Shown: positions 43,332-51,864 of the stretch, one piece after another
Numbering within the stretch: position 1 is the first letter of the stretch
Layout of the letters: each line of letters begins with the position of its first letter
DNA from: an uncultured Nitrospira sp.
GTDB taxonomy: Bacteria > Nitrospirota > Nitrospiria > Nitrospirales > Nitrospiraceae
NCBI GenBank assembly: GCA_902500775.1
Contig: CABVRZ010000004.1
Location: forward strand, 1-64,000
Direction: 5' to 3'
DNA length: 64,000 nt
Notes under the pieces: generated by a model
What the model was told of the DNA's origin: nothing
The model's database searches: none
Seen by the model: only the letters and a program-made list of their open reading frames with translations
Made by a program: the position numbers and the translations under genes

Positions 43332-43902
43332 GTGTCGAGCAGTTCCCATCGCACAGGGGTGGCTCCCAGGAGAAGCATTTCTTCTTCGGCCCGCTAACGC
43401 CTGGAGGTTCACCGCCTTGATGCCGTCCATGAGCAGACAGACTTCGTAGCACGAGTGCTCGTGGGTCCTTCACCGAGTTCAGCACGCAATAGTCAGTTGC
43501 CAACCCACCGATGAAGAGGCGTTGTGTGTTGAGGGCTCGGAGATGCTGATCCAGAGTGGTCCGTTGGAACGCGGAGTAGGTTTCTTGGTCTCGGTCGATG
43601 GCCTTGGAAATGATAACGGCGGATGGAGGCGTGCCAAAGGACGGTGGCGGAAGAGAACCGGGTGAGCCAGCGACACAATGTATGGGCCATGGCCCACCCT
43701 GCGACTGGAAAGAGCAATGGTCGGGTGGGTGCCAATCGCGGGTCAGAACAATAGGGAGGTCGTGATCCTGAAAACGGCGGATATCATTCCCGAGAACGGG
43801 AATAAGTTTATCGTTGCTGCTGACGCCGAGTGTTCCACCCGGCAAAAAATCATTCTGGATATCGATGATGAGTAATGCATCAGATGGTGTGAGGGAGATC
43901 AT
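43328..43902 (-). pseudogene. pncA: Frameshifted nicotinamidase/isochorismatase
   Basis: The start encodes DALLIIDIQNDFLPGGTLGV, LTRDWHPPDHCSF and GLATDYCVLNSVKD with catalytic Asp and Cys. The frame is then lost: the next stretch YEVCLLMDGIKAVNLQ is in a second frame and the natural end EEEMLLLGATPVRWELLDT in a third. Two indels near 43455 and 43395 are thus needed. It would deamidate nicotinamide to nicotinate for the downstream NAPRTase. Three lesions in two neighbouring NAD-salvage genes suggest real decay. Confidence 0.8.
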
Positions 43903-43999
43903 GGCAGTCGTGGCAAGATCGGAAATCTGATAAGCCGATTGAGTGTTGGTTGTCGAGTTTGTATCAACGGAACATCAGATTGCTCGATCATAAGATAGA

Positions 44000-44392
44000 T
44001 CACCGCTCTTGTTGAGACAAAAGACGAATGTACGCCACGACGTCCTGCATTTCCCCATCAGTGAGCTGACCGCGCCACGAATGCATCGGGCTGAAGACGA
44101 CACCATGCTCGATGGTCCGCAGTAACTCCTCATCGGACTTGAGGAAGGATTGAAATCGTTGGAAATTGGCCGGAGGAACTTTCAAAGAACCGGCATCCGG
44201 TCCATCGCCTTGCCCGGTTGGACCGTGGCACGGTTGGCAATACCGTTCATACACAGCTTTCCCATGTGCTTGGTCAGGAGGATAGTCTTGGGCGTATAGG
44301 CAAGATGTTGAGGAACCATCAAGGAGAAAGATCACAAGGAGGCCTGCTCCGAGAAGCCGACATCGCCTGAATTGTTTTGGAACTGGAAGCAT
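44000..44392 (-). CDS. Monohaem c-type cytochrome
   Basis: The 130-residue precursor has a signal peptide (LLGAGLLVIFLLDGSSTSCLYA) and one haem motif CQPCH near residue 55, followed by GQGDGPDAG and a distal Met in FSPMHSW and QDVVAYIRLL. It would be a periplasmic or membrane-linked electron carrier. I chose ATG 44392, which lies 5 nt after the FmdB gene stop. The Cys near the cleavage site could make it a lipoprotein, but the context is not a clean lipobox. Confidence 0.85.
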   Translation of the reverse strand: MLPVPKQFRRCRLLGAGLLVIFLLDGSSTSCLYAQDYPPDQAHGKAVYERYCQPCHGPTGQGDGPDAGSLKVPPANFQRFQSFLKSDEELLRTIEHGVVFSPMHSWRGQLTDGEMQDVVAYIRLLSQQER

Positions 44393-44396
44393 GATG

Positions 44397-44561
44397 CTAA
44401 CTCTTTTTTGCCGTGTGAGCGATAAATGGGCTGAACAGCTGCTGCAGCTTCTTGCTTCCACAGGCCGGACACGCGACTGCTCCGGCCGCGTGTTCTTTCA
44501 ATGTTACCACGATCAATGATTCCTTCCTGCAATCGAGACATTTATAGTCGTACATCGGCAT
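44397..44561 (-). CDS. FmdB-family zinc-ribbon protein (54 aa)
   Basis: The 54-residue protein starts MPMYDYKCLDCRKES and has a second CPACGSKKLQQLFSPF, giving a C-x2-C ... C-x2-C zinc ribbon typical of the FmdB regulatory family. It is short and easily missed. It lies directly upstream of the cytochrome c and 20 bp after the universal stress protein on the same strand. Role unknown; perhaps regulatory or a metal-binding adaptor. Confidence 0.82.
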   Translation of the reverse strand: MPMYDYKCLDCRKESLIVVTLKEHAAGAVACPACGSKKLQQLFSPFIAHTAKKS

Positions 44562-44581
44562 GGTGTAAACCTTTTCGACGA

Positions 44582-45445
44582 TCAGCTGAAAATCATCAGT
44601 GGATAGGCGCCCTGGTGTAACAGCGCATGGGAAACACTGCCAAGTACCATGCGGGTGATGCCGCGGCGTCCACGTGACCCTATGAGGATGAGGTCCGTAG
44701 TTCCCGCCTGGGCTTCCCGAAGAATTTCTCCAACCGGGTCGCCCAGTGTGGTTGCCACGCGGGTTTGATAACCCGATGGCCTGAGCTTGGCCGCTGTTTC
44801 ATCAAGAAAGTCTTTCGCCCTGCGGAGAGAATGGGTTTCCATATGCTCAGCCGAAACCGCATCCACGGGCCAAGGGGGTCTGGTATGGGGAAGGACGGTG
44901 AACAAGGTAACCGTGGGGGACTCACGAAAGGGTTTCTGCAGAAGGAATGAAACGGCCTGGTCAGCGTCATAGGTTCCTTGGATCGGCAATAAGACCTGTT
45001 GCAGCCGCTTTACCGGACCGGGAAGAATCAGCTTAGTGCCGGGCGCGAACGTCAGCACTCGATGGGACACGCTTCCGATGAGGCGTTCCTTGACTGGTCC
45101 AAGGCCTCGAGTACCCAAGAGAATCAATCCCACCTTGAGTTGTTCGGCTAAGGCCACGATTTGTTCTGCCGGAGATCCGACGACCACATGCTTCGTGACC
45201 GGTCCAGCATCCAATGGGAGTAAAGACACGGTTCGATCCAACAGACGAGTCCCGTCGTCGCGCATGTTACGCTCGACTGTCTCGTACAATTCCTGGGCCA
45301 CTTCCGGCATCATCATGGGATAGGCCGGACTTGGGACATCGAGGACATGCACCACATGCAGTTCCTCGGCGCGAGCCAGGTACTTGAGGGATCGGACCGC
45401 CTCATACGAATGGTCGGAACCGTCGACCGTGAGCAATATCTTCAT
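44582..45445 (-). CDS. Universal stress protein, tandem UspA domains
   Basis: The 287-residue protein has two Usp domains, each ending with the ATP-binding loop: LILLGTRGLGPVKERLIGS and LILIGSRGRRGITRMVLGS (G-x2-G-x9-G-S). The first begins MKILLTVDGSDHSYEAVRSL. ATG 45445 follows AAGGTG, so the longer frame is not used. It likely binds ATP and helps survival under nutrient or redox stress. It belongs to a minus-strand set with the MgtE-like transporter upstream. Confidence 0.9.
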   Translation of the reverse strand: MKILLTVDGSDHSYEAVRSLKYLARAEELHVVHVLDVPSPAYPMMMPEVAQELYETVERNMRDDGTRLLDRTVSLLPLDAGPVTKHVVVGSPAEQIVALAEQLKVGLILLGTRGLGPVKERLIGSVSHRVLTFAPGTKLILPGPVKRLQQVLLPIQGTYDADQAVSFLLQKPFRESPTVTLFTVLPHTRPPWPVDAVSAEHMETHSLRRAKDFLDETAAKLRPSGYQTRVATTLGDPVGEILREAQAGTTDLILIGSRGRRGITRMVLGSVSHALLHQGAYPLMIFS

Positions 45446-45491
45446 GGTGTCACCTTCAGACTGTGGACGTACTGTTTCGTGTCGGCACACA

Positions 45492-46448
45492 TCATAGGGG
45501 CAGCAAGGCTGTTGCGATCATCAGGTAAATTCCCACGCTCAAAATGTCTTGAACGACGGTGGCGATCGGACCGCTGGCGAGAGCTGGATCTGCACCAAGG
45601 CGCATCAGCCCTAGCGGGAGGAGACTGGCTATGGCAGTGGCTACGATGGCCGTTACTCCGAGCGAGGCACCGACAACCACAGCCAAAGTCGGATGTCCGT
45701 TCCAGATCCACAAACCAGCGGAAGCCACCACTGCCACGATTGTTCCGATAGCTGCGCCGATTAAGGTTTCTCTGGTGAGCTGTGCCCATAACGCGACGTC
45801 TCCATAGGCCAATCGGCGAACCAAGACAGTCTCTGTCTGGGTGCCGACAGCATCAGCCATGTACACGACCAAGGGGAGAAAGAATGCGAGGGCGACTTCC
45901 CGTTTCAATGAGTCTTCAAACGCCGAGGCCACACCGCCAGCCATGAATCCTCCGGCCAGGCCGACCAGTAACCATGGCAAGCGCGCCCGTACGGCTGTGA
46001 AGGTCTGCTGCGCGGTGAGCGATGGGTGAAGATGATCGACTTTGCTCACGCCGCCCATTCGCAAGAAGTTGTCCACATGCTCCTCGTGTAGCAACGCCAA
46101 TAGTCGTCCGATCGGAATGGCGCCCAATAATCGGCGGTGGCCGTCGATGACGGCGACATCCGCGTCATGGCGTTCGACCGCGCGCAGTGCCACCGTCTCC
46201 GCTCCATCTCCCGGGAGCACCTCGATCGGAGGGAGTCCTTCCAGTTCAGCCAGTGCGGTCTGTTCCTTGGCATGAAGGAGTCGCTCGATCGGGACCTGAC
46301 CCATCAGGACGGCATGATCGTCGACCAGATAGACATGCCCCACTTCATCCCAGGTATGGCCCTGAAGCGCCGCAATCGTTTCCCTCACTGTGCGGTGTCT
46401 GACGCTTCGAGGAATATCTGGGGTCATCAGGTCTGCAGCCGTCGCCAT
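45492..46448 (-). CDS. MgtE-like divalent cation transporter
   Basis: The 318-residue protein has two CBS-like segments in the first ~130 residues (DDHAVLMGQVPIERLL; IDGHRRLLGAIPIGRLLALLHEEH) and five TM helices after residue 165, with PLVVYMADAVGTQTETVLVRRLA, the MgtE pore signature. The N-terminal MgtE_N domain is absent, so it is shorter than classic MgtE (about 450). ATG 46448 with AGAGG upstream is preferred over TTG 46481. It would move Mg2+ or another divalent cation, gated by the CBS domains. Confidence 0.82.
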   Translation of the reverse strand: MATAADLMTPDIPRSVRHRTVRETIAALQGHTWDEVGHVYLVDDHAVLMGQVPIERLLHAKEQTALAELEGLPPIEVLPGDGAETVALRAVERHDADVAVIDGHRRLLGAIPIGRLLALLHEEHVDNFLRMGGVSKVDHLHPSLTAQQTFTAVRARLPWLLVGLAGGFMAGGVASAFEDSLKREVALAFFLPLVVYMADAVGTQTETVLVRRLAYGDVALWAQLTRETLIGAAIGTIVAVVASAGLWIWNGHPTLAVVVGASLGVTAIVATAIASLLPLGLMRLGADPALASGPIATVVQDILSVGIYLMIATALLPL

Positions 46449-46471
46449 CCCGTTGCCTCTGATATCGATCG

Positions 46472-46567
46472 CTACTGACAATCTGCCGGGTAGAAGGAGA
46501 CGAGATAGATGACGATCGCGAGTGCTAGCCCCACCGCTTCAAGCAAGAGCCACTGTACGCGTGTCAT
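46472..46567 (-). CDS. Candidate 31-aa single-TM microprotein
   Basis: A 31-codon ORF with a strong GGAGAGAGG ribosome site reads MTRVQWLLLEAVGLALAIVI then YLVSFYPADCQ: one TM helix with a short Cys-containing tail. It ends about 23 nt before the ATG of the MgtE-like gene. Small TM peptides often regulate neighbouring transporters (MgtS-like logic), but no homologue is recognised. The strong RBS and hydrophobic helix are the support. Confidence 0.5.
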   Translation of the reverse strand: MTRVQWLLLEAVGLALAIVIYLVSFYPADCQ

Positions 46568-46917
46568 GCCTCTCTCCGTTTACTGAAGATGTTCCTCAGC
46601 AAGTCCAATGCCGCTCAAGAGAACAATCGCTAGGTGTAAGGGGTGAAGGGTAAGGAGAGGAGGAATAGTCGTTCTGCAGCAAAATGTCCTCACCCCTCGC
46701 CCTTTACCCTTCACGTCTCCTGGCGCTTTCTGCTACAGGGAGGCGAAGGGTCGCTGTAGCAGAGAGCCCCTGCTTCCGGGGACGGAGTAAATAACCACCG
46801 GCTGATGGCACGAGCAAAAGTGATTAATTCATGATGTCTTCAAGCCATCAGCTATCACCCATCAGCTCTCGTCAGTGGCATCGCCCTTGCTCAAACCCTT
46901 AGGAGGGAGGATCGTTC
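46568..46917. other. Hairpin-rich divergent intergenic region
   Basis: This 350-bp region between divergent genes holds three inverted repeats: GTGAAGGGTAA (46643-46653) with TTACCCTTCAC (46704-46714); GCTTTCTGCTACAG (46725-46738) with CTGTAGCAGAGAGC (46754-46767), a 14-bp stem with one G-U; and GCTGATGGC (46801-46809) with GCCATCAGC (46844-46852). CATCAGCT is also directly repeated. No gene is supported. Confidence 0.6.
46876..46890 (+). promoter_or_regulatory. Possible sigma-54 promoter
   Basis: TGGCATCGCCCTTGC has the GG-N10-GC spacing and near-consensus -24/-12 boxes (TGGCAY-N5-TTGC). The predicted start (~46901) falls in the ribosome site of the universal stress gene, so the leader would be very short. 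This is a low-confidence match. Confidence 0.3.
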
Positions 46918-47421
46918 ATGGGGCAGGAGACTGATCTCTTTAAGGCCATCTTGGTTCCGGTGGATTTCTCCCCCTGTTCAGATGAAGCCTTTCGAGTCGC
47001 CTGTCAGATGGCACGGTTGTGTGGATCAACGGTAGTTGTTCTGCACGTGATCGACACCAATGCGCTAGCTGCCTTCAATCGTTTAGGTTTATTAGCTGTT
47101 CCGTCCGATGCTATCCCCCAACGCCGCCGGTTGCGCCATCATGCTCGACTCAAAGTCAGGGAGTTGTTGGAGTCCAAAGTGGCTGCGAGTGTGAAGATCA
47201 CGCGGTTGATCGTGGAGGGGGTGCCATTTGCCGAGATCGCCAAAGTTGCACGGACGGGGAATATTGATGTGGTTGCGATCGGAAGTTACGGCGGGCGATC
47301 CGGTAGCGTGGACAAAATGTTCTTTGGCAGTACAGCGGAGAAGGTCGTTCGTACAGCGGGCTGCCCGGTGTTGACCGTGCCGCTCCCGACTACCACCGCA
47401 CAACGGAGATCGTCACGATGA
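46918..47421 (+). CDS. Universal stress protein, single domain
   Basis: The 167-residue protein has one Usp domain: FKAILVPVDFSPCSDEAFRVA at the start and VVAIGSYGGRSGSVDKMFFGSTAEKVV near the end, the latter with the G-x2-G-x9-G-S ATP loop. AGGAGGGAGG precedes the ATG. It is the first gene of a plus-strand run with a cupredoxin, another Usp and a DUF2934 protein. Likely an ATP-binding stress protein. Confidence 0.88.
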   Translation: MGQETDLFKAILVPVDFSPCSDEAFRVACQMARLCGSTVVVLHVIDTNALAAFNRLGLLAVPSDAIPQRRRLRHHARLKVRELLESKVAASVKITRLIVEGVPFAEIAKVARTGNIDVVAIGSYGGRSGSVDKMFFGSTAEKVVRTAGCPVLTVPLPTTTAQRRSSR

Positions 47422-47440
47422 CGATCAGAGGGAGGACATC

Positions 47441-47872
47441 ATGATCCTTGGAAGGATTTCGGTTCAGTGGCGGCGGCTGGGGCTCGTTCTTACCGTGGTA
47501 TGCCTGGCCTGGATGTACGGTTCGGCCCTTCTGGCACAATCCGAACAGGTCGTCGATGTGACCATCAAGGATTTTCGGTTTGTGACGAAGCAGAGTCCCT
47601 TGCGTCTGGGGTTTCCCACTGTCATCAATGTTCGGAATGAAGATGCGGAACGACACGATTTCAGCTCGACCATGTTTGAGGGGATCCCTACGCGGATTGA
47701 AAAAGCCGGCGTGATTGTCTATGGCCGTGGAGTGGGAGGAGTGTATCTCGATGCGAAACAGAGTGCCATGATTCGGTTTGACATGACACGACCTGGTCGG
47801 CACGCCTTTCGATGCTCCATTCATCCGACGATGAGCGGGGAGTTGCTCCTGTTGAGTGCGGAGGCGGCGTGA
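47441..47872 (+). CDS. Secreted cupredoxin-like protein
   Basis: The 143-residue precursor has a signal peptide (LGLVLTVVCLAWMYGSALLA) and a cupredoxin domain with type-1 copper ligands: His in ERHDF and Cys, His and Met in FRCSIHPTMSGEL. It would be a periplasmic copper electron carrier or copper-binding protein. It lies 19 bp after a Usp gene and its stop overlaps the next Usp start (GTGA), so it belongs to the stress operon. Confidence 0.85.
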   Translation: MILGRISVQWRRLGLVLTVVCLAWMYGSALLAQSEQVVDVTIKDFRFVTKQSPLRLGFPTVINVRNEDAERHDFSSTMFEGIPTRIEKAGVIVYGRGVGGVYLDAKQSAMIRFDMTRPGRHAFRCSIHPTMSGELLLLSAEAA

Positions 47873-48840
47873 GTGTGCCCACGGGAGGACTGAGAATTCT
47901 CTTTGCGACCGATGGATCACAGGGGTCAGCGGTCGCGGAGGCGTATGCCTATGTGCTCGCCCGATCCTGGGGTGTCTCGTTGACCGTCATGCGGGTGTTG
48001 GAGTTCCCCACTGGACTCGATCCGGAGAATCCTGTCAATCGACTGTATTTGGCTGAGTTGATGAAAGAGGCGACGCAGGAATTGGTTGAATTAAAAGCAC
48101 GGGCAGTCGCTCGAGGGATATCGGTTGAGACCAGGATTACCACTGGCATCCCGAGCGAAGAAGTTCTTATGGCTGCAATGGGCGAAGAGTCGGATTTGAT
48201 TGTCGTGGGCACGAGAGGCAGGACCGGATTGGCTCACGTGCTTCTGGGAAGTACGGCAGAGCGCATTACTCGGGCGGCACCCTGCCCGGTTCTGGCTGTG
48301 CGCGCTGAGTTGCAGGAAGAAGAGAAAAAGGGTGGACATCGACACAATCTCTCGGCTATTGAGCGGATTCTGGTCCCGATAGATTTTTCGGACTGTTCGC
48401 TCGACGCGTTGGAGTATGGGGCACTGGTTGCTCAACGATCCGAGGCCTCTATCAGAATGCTCCATGTTTTGGAGCCGGTTTCGTACGGGCTGGACTTCAC
48501 CCTGCCTCATGTAGCGAAACGTGACCATGACCGGACAGCGGTCACCAAAAGGCTGTCTGATCTCGCTACGGCACTGACCTCAGCTGGGCTCGTGTCGGAT
48601 TTCGTCGTTTCCGGCGGACTACCGGCTGACTCGATCCTGAATGCAGCGGTGGTCCATGACGCGAGTTTGATCGTGATGGGGACTCATGGCCGACGTGGTT
48701 TGGCTCACGCGTTATTTGGTAGCGTGGCGGAGTTCGTTCTTCAAAAGTCCTCGTGCCCTGTCCTAACCGTCCGGAGTCCGAGGTTTCATCCGGACCATCG
48801 CCGTGTCCTTGTACGACCATCCATGCCAAGCAACATGTAG
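47869..48840 (+). CDS. Universal stress protein, tandem UspA domains
   Basis: The 323-residue protein has two Usp domains with loops LIVVGTRGRTGLAHVLLGST and LIVMGTHGRRGLAHALFGSV. GTG 47869 overlaps the cupredoxin stop and has GGAGG upstream, so it is favoured over the longer frame from 47812. Transcription and translation are likely coupled to the cupredoxin. Probable ATP-binding stress protein. Confidence 0.88.
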   Translation: MSVPTGGLRILFATDGSQGSAVAEAYAYVLARSWGVSLTVMRVLEFPTGLDPENPVNRLYLAELMKEATQELVELKARAVARGISVETRITTGIPSEEVLMAAMGEESDLIVVGTRGRTGLAHVLLGSTAERITRAAPCPVLAVRAELQEEEKKGGHRHNLSAIERILVPIDFSDCSLDALEYGALVAQRSEASIRMLHVLEPVSYGLDFTLPHVAKRDHDRTAVTKRLSDLATALTSAGLVSDFVVSGGLPADSILNAAVVHDASLIVMGTHGRRGLAHALFGSVAEFVLQKSSCPVLTVRSPRFHPDHRRVLVRPSMPSNM

Positions 48841-48854
48841 CCGAGGAGCGAGTC

Positions 48855-49109
48855 ATGCCAACGCGCAAGACAACAACTAAGACCAAGACAAAACCCAAAG
48901 CGACGAGCAGCAAAGGGAAGGGTCGAACCGTCCCAGCGGCGAAGCAGTTAGAGAAGCCCATCGAATTACCGGAAGGACTGTGGGAACGGATTTCGCAGAA
49001 AGCTTACGAGCTCTGGGGAGAGCGCGGCCGTCAGGATGGGAATGCCCTCCGAGACTGGATCGATGCAGAGGAAATCGTTATGGAAGAAATTCATGACTCG
49101 GGTGAGTGA
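48855..49109 (+). CDS. DUF2934 protein with Lys-rich N-terminus
   Basis: The 84-residue protein has a Lys/Thr-rich disordered start (KTTTKTKTKPKATSSKGKG) and a C-terminal DUF2934 domain (WERISQKAYELWGERGR, ALRDWIDAEE). The lysine tail suggests nucleic acid binding, by composition only. ATG 48855 has GAGG upstream. Its end overlaps the next gene by 17 nt. Confidence 0.8.
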   Translation: MPTRKTTTKTKTKPKATSSKGKGRTVPAAKQLEKPIELPEGLWERISQKAYELWGERGRQDGNALRDWIDAEEIVMEEIHDSGE

Positions 49110-50472
49110 CAGGGGAATGGGGGTGTGGGTGCCGCGCCCGCAGACACTGGACGCGATTCTCGCGCGGCTTGATCGCTTCTCTCTCAGGCCGGAGTTTCGT
49201 GTGCAGAGAGCGCGCGCGCTGGCGCGCGCGCTGAAACCGTATGTTGAGAGAGACGCAGGACGGCTTGTCGCGCCGCTGGAACAGGAAATAGACCTGGCGA
49301 GCCTCTATCTCTTCTGCGATTACTACCCAGAAGACGGACAGCTGACCCTCATCGAACAGCTGCGAGACGTGATCACTGAACATATCCCCGAAGAGGAGCG
49401 ACAGTGGCTCGATCCCTTGAAGCATTCCTATATCGATGTCCTGAAGCCGATCTCGTTACCGCAAGCTGGTCAGGATCTCGTGTTGCAATCGCTCGCTGAT
49501 GGAACAAGGGTGGTCCTGCCAGGCGGTGAATTCGTCAAGGATCTGAGCGTGGACCGTCCGTTGCTCACCAGGGTCATCCATGATCCAAATTCTCCTCTGG
49601 AGTCCGACCGAGCCCTATGGGGCGGCTGTGGGGTCACCCTGTCACAAGCTGATGCCAGGGTGTTGCTCGACACGACGTCCGATTGGCGACGCGAAATGGA
49701 GATGAGCACCGGATCCTTTGCGCTGGGGGAATGGAAAGAATTCACCAAGCGGTTCGGTTATATGGTCCTTTGGGCATTTGCCGAACAACGCCTTGCAGCG
49801 CTGATTGATGCCGCTGTTCACGTCGAATATCGCACGGCTGACGACCAGGCCTTTCTGTACGCGATTGCGCTCTATGATCACCACGAACATCGACGGTTCA
49901 CTGATGGGTTATCCGGGATGGCCGACTTGTCTTTGGAGAAGTCTGATCCCGTCGACAGACAGGATGTGACGGGGAGGCTACCCTCCCTCCAGCGATGGGT
50001 CCAACGTGAGGGTGGCGCGCTCGTGGCCAAGCTGACGCTGACGGCCTATCAACTGATCGTGGAATGCGATAGTCCACAGCGGCTTGATCATGTTAAACAT
50101 AGGCTCGCGGCTGCGCTGGGATTCTCGTTACATTTCCGAGGAGAAACAGTGGTGGCGCCAACTCGGCTACTTTCGGTGGCTGAGCTTACGGCGGATACCC
50201 CACCGAGGGTGGTCGTGACCAGTGAGGAAGAGAAGGCTTTGCTCAATCAGTTCCTTGAAACAACCTACCTGGAATGGTCGGATCAGCCTCATGTCGCACT
50301 GGGTGGGCAGACTCCCCGGCATGCCGCTGCGTCTCCAGCATTACAAGGAAAGGTGGGTGAATTGATTCTTGACATGGAGCGGTACGATCTTGGCCGTCAA
50401 CGGGGTGGGAAACCGGCCTTCAATTATAACCGCCTTCGCGCCCATGTGGGTTTGGACGAACTGCCGGAGTGA
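49093..50472 (+). CDS. Conserved hypothetical protein (459 aa)
   Basis: I do not recognise this protein. It is soluble, with no TM helix or signal peptide, and rich in Leu, Arg, Asp and Glu. Visible stretches include LFCDYYPEDGQLTLIEQLRD, WLDPLKHSYIDVLKP and NQFLETTYLEWSDQPHVALG, the last near a C-terminal TPRHAAASP ... ILDMERYDLGR, similar to the tail of SEC-C/helicase-linked proteins of unknown function. ATG 49093 follows GGAAG and overlaps the DUF2934 gene. A perfect 11-bp GC inverted repeat lies inside at 49209-49232. Confidence 0.7.
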   Translation: MTRVSDRGMGVWVPRPQTLDAILARLDRFSLRPEFRVQRARALARALKPYVERDAGRLVAPLEQEIDLASLYLFCDYYPEDGQLTLIEQLRDVITEHIPEEERQWLDPLKHSYIDVLKPISLPQAGQDLVLQSLADGTRVVLPGGEFVKDLSVDRPLLTRVIHDPNSPLESDRALWGGCGVTLSQADARVLLDTTSDWRREMEMSTGSFALGEWKEFTKRFGYMVLWAFAEQRLAALIDAAVHVEYRTADDQAFLYAIALYDHHEHRRFTDGLSGMADLSLEKSDPVDRQDVTGRLPSLQRWVQREGGALVAKLTLTAYQLIVECDSPQRLDHVKHRLAAALGFSLHFRGETVVAPTRLLSVAELTADTPPRVVVTSEEEKALLNQFLETTYLEWSDQPHVALGGQTPRHAAASPALQGKVGELILDMERYDLGRQRGGKPAFNYNRLRAHVGLDELPE

Positions 50473-50575
50473 GTGGAGTCCTACCGCTTGCCTCTAGACG
50501 AGATGACGTATACAACCATGCCGTAGATCTTGAAGAGCCCAGTGGGGTCATGGAAGTATGGGCTAGGAGGAATAG

Positions 50576-51823
50576 ATGACGATGGACCGTCCAATGGTCG
50601 GGATTTTGGTCGGAGGCGGGCCCGCCCCCGGAATCAATAGTGTGATCAACGCAGCAACGATCCGCAGCATTCTTGGGGGTTGCGACGTGCTCGGGATCAT
50701 TGATGGTTTCAGGTGGCTGATGGAAGGAGGGACGGGGCAAGTACGACCGCTGTCGATTGAAGATGTCAGTCGGATTCATTTCCGAGGTGGGTCGTATCTG
50801 GGGACCTCTCGTGCGAACCCAACCAAGAGCGCAGAGCTGCTCGACAACGTGTTGTTCTCCCTATCTCGGCTCGGAGTTACGCGTATGGTGACGATCGGAG
50901 GGGACGATACCGCGTTTTCGGCGATGAAACTGGAGGAGCGATCCGGTGGGAGACTACAAGTCGTCCACGTTCCGAAGACTATCGACAATGATTTGGATCT
51001 CCCCTATAGCGTACCGACGTTTGGGTTTCAAACGGCTCGTCACGTTGGGGCCGAGATCGTAAAGAACCTCATGGTGGACGCCCGTACGACCAGTCGCTGG
51101 TACGTGGTTGTGACCATGGGACGCAAGGCCGGTCATCTGGCATTGGGGATTGGAAAGGCCGCAGGTGCCACCTTGACCATTATTCCGGAAGAGTTTCGTG
51201 AACGGCCGGTGAAACTAAAACGAGTGGTCGATCTGTTGATTGGGGCCATGATCAAGCGCTTTGAACAGGGTCGGACTGATGGCGTTGCGGTGGTGGCGGA
51301 AGGGCTGATTGAAATTCTTGATCCGCATGAGCTTGGTGGTCTGGAGCATGTGGAACATGACGAGCATGGCCATCTACGGATGACCGAGGTCGATCTCGGG
51401 GACGTCTTACGGCGGGAGCTGACCAAGCAACTTCGCGCACTCGGATTGTCGGTGACGATGGTGTCGAAGAATGTGGGATATGAACTCCGTTGTGCTGATC
51501 CGATTCCCTACGACATTGAATATACTCGAGACCTTGGGTATTGCGCGGCCCAGTACCTGCTCGATGGTGGGACAGCGGCGATGGTGTCGATTCAGAACGG
51601 GCAGTTCATTCCGATTCCATTCAAGCAGATGGTGGATTCCTCTACTGGACGGACTAGGGTCAGGATGGTAGAGACTGAGTCCCAGTCTTACCTTATCGCC
51701 CGCCAGTATATGATCCGACTCAATGAGGATGACCTGAAGAATCAGGATGCTGTGGCTCGGTATGCTTCGGTGGCGAATCTGCCGATCGACGTGTTTCGAG
51801 AGCGGTTCAAGACAATCCTTTAA
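50576..51823 (+). CDS. 6-phosphofructokinase, probably PPi-dependent
   Basis: The 415-residue enzyme has the PFK fold: VGILVGGGPAPGINSVI, GGTSRANP-type loop (YLGTSRANPTKS) and VTIGGDDTAFSA, then HVPKTIDNDLDLPY and VTMGRKAGHLALG. Asp in GGDD and Lys in PKTIDND mark pyrophosphate-dependent PFK, where ATP-PFK has Gly at both places. It would reversibly phosphorylate fructose 6-phosphate in glycolysis or gluconeogenesis. ATG 50576 follows TAGGAGG. It is the only central-carbon gene in the run. Confidence 0.9.
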   Translation: MTMDRPMVGILVGGGPAPGINSVINAATIRSILGGCDVLGIIDGFRWLMEGGTGQVRPLSIEDVSRIHFRGGSYLGTSRANPTKSAELLDNVLFSLSRLGVTRMVTIGGDDTAFSAMKLEERSGGRLQVVHVPKTIDNDLDLPYSVPTFGFQTARHVGAEIVKNLMVDARTTSRWYVVVTMGRKAGHLALGIGKAAGATLTIIPEEFRERPVKLKRVVDLLIGAMIKRFEQGRTDGVAVVAEGLIEILDPHELGGLEHVEHDEHGHLRMTEVDLGDVLRRELTKQLRALGLSVTMVSKNVGYELRCADPIPYDIEYTRDLGYCAAQYLLDGGTAAMVSIQNGQFIPIPFKQMVDSSTGRTRVRMVETESQSYLIARQYMIRLNEDDLKNQDAVARYASVANLPIDVFRERFKTIL

Positions 51824-51864
51824 TAACAGGGGTAGTGTTTCAATTGAACAAAAGGATACCCACT

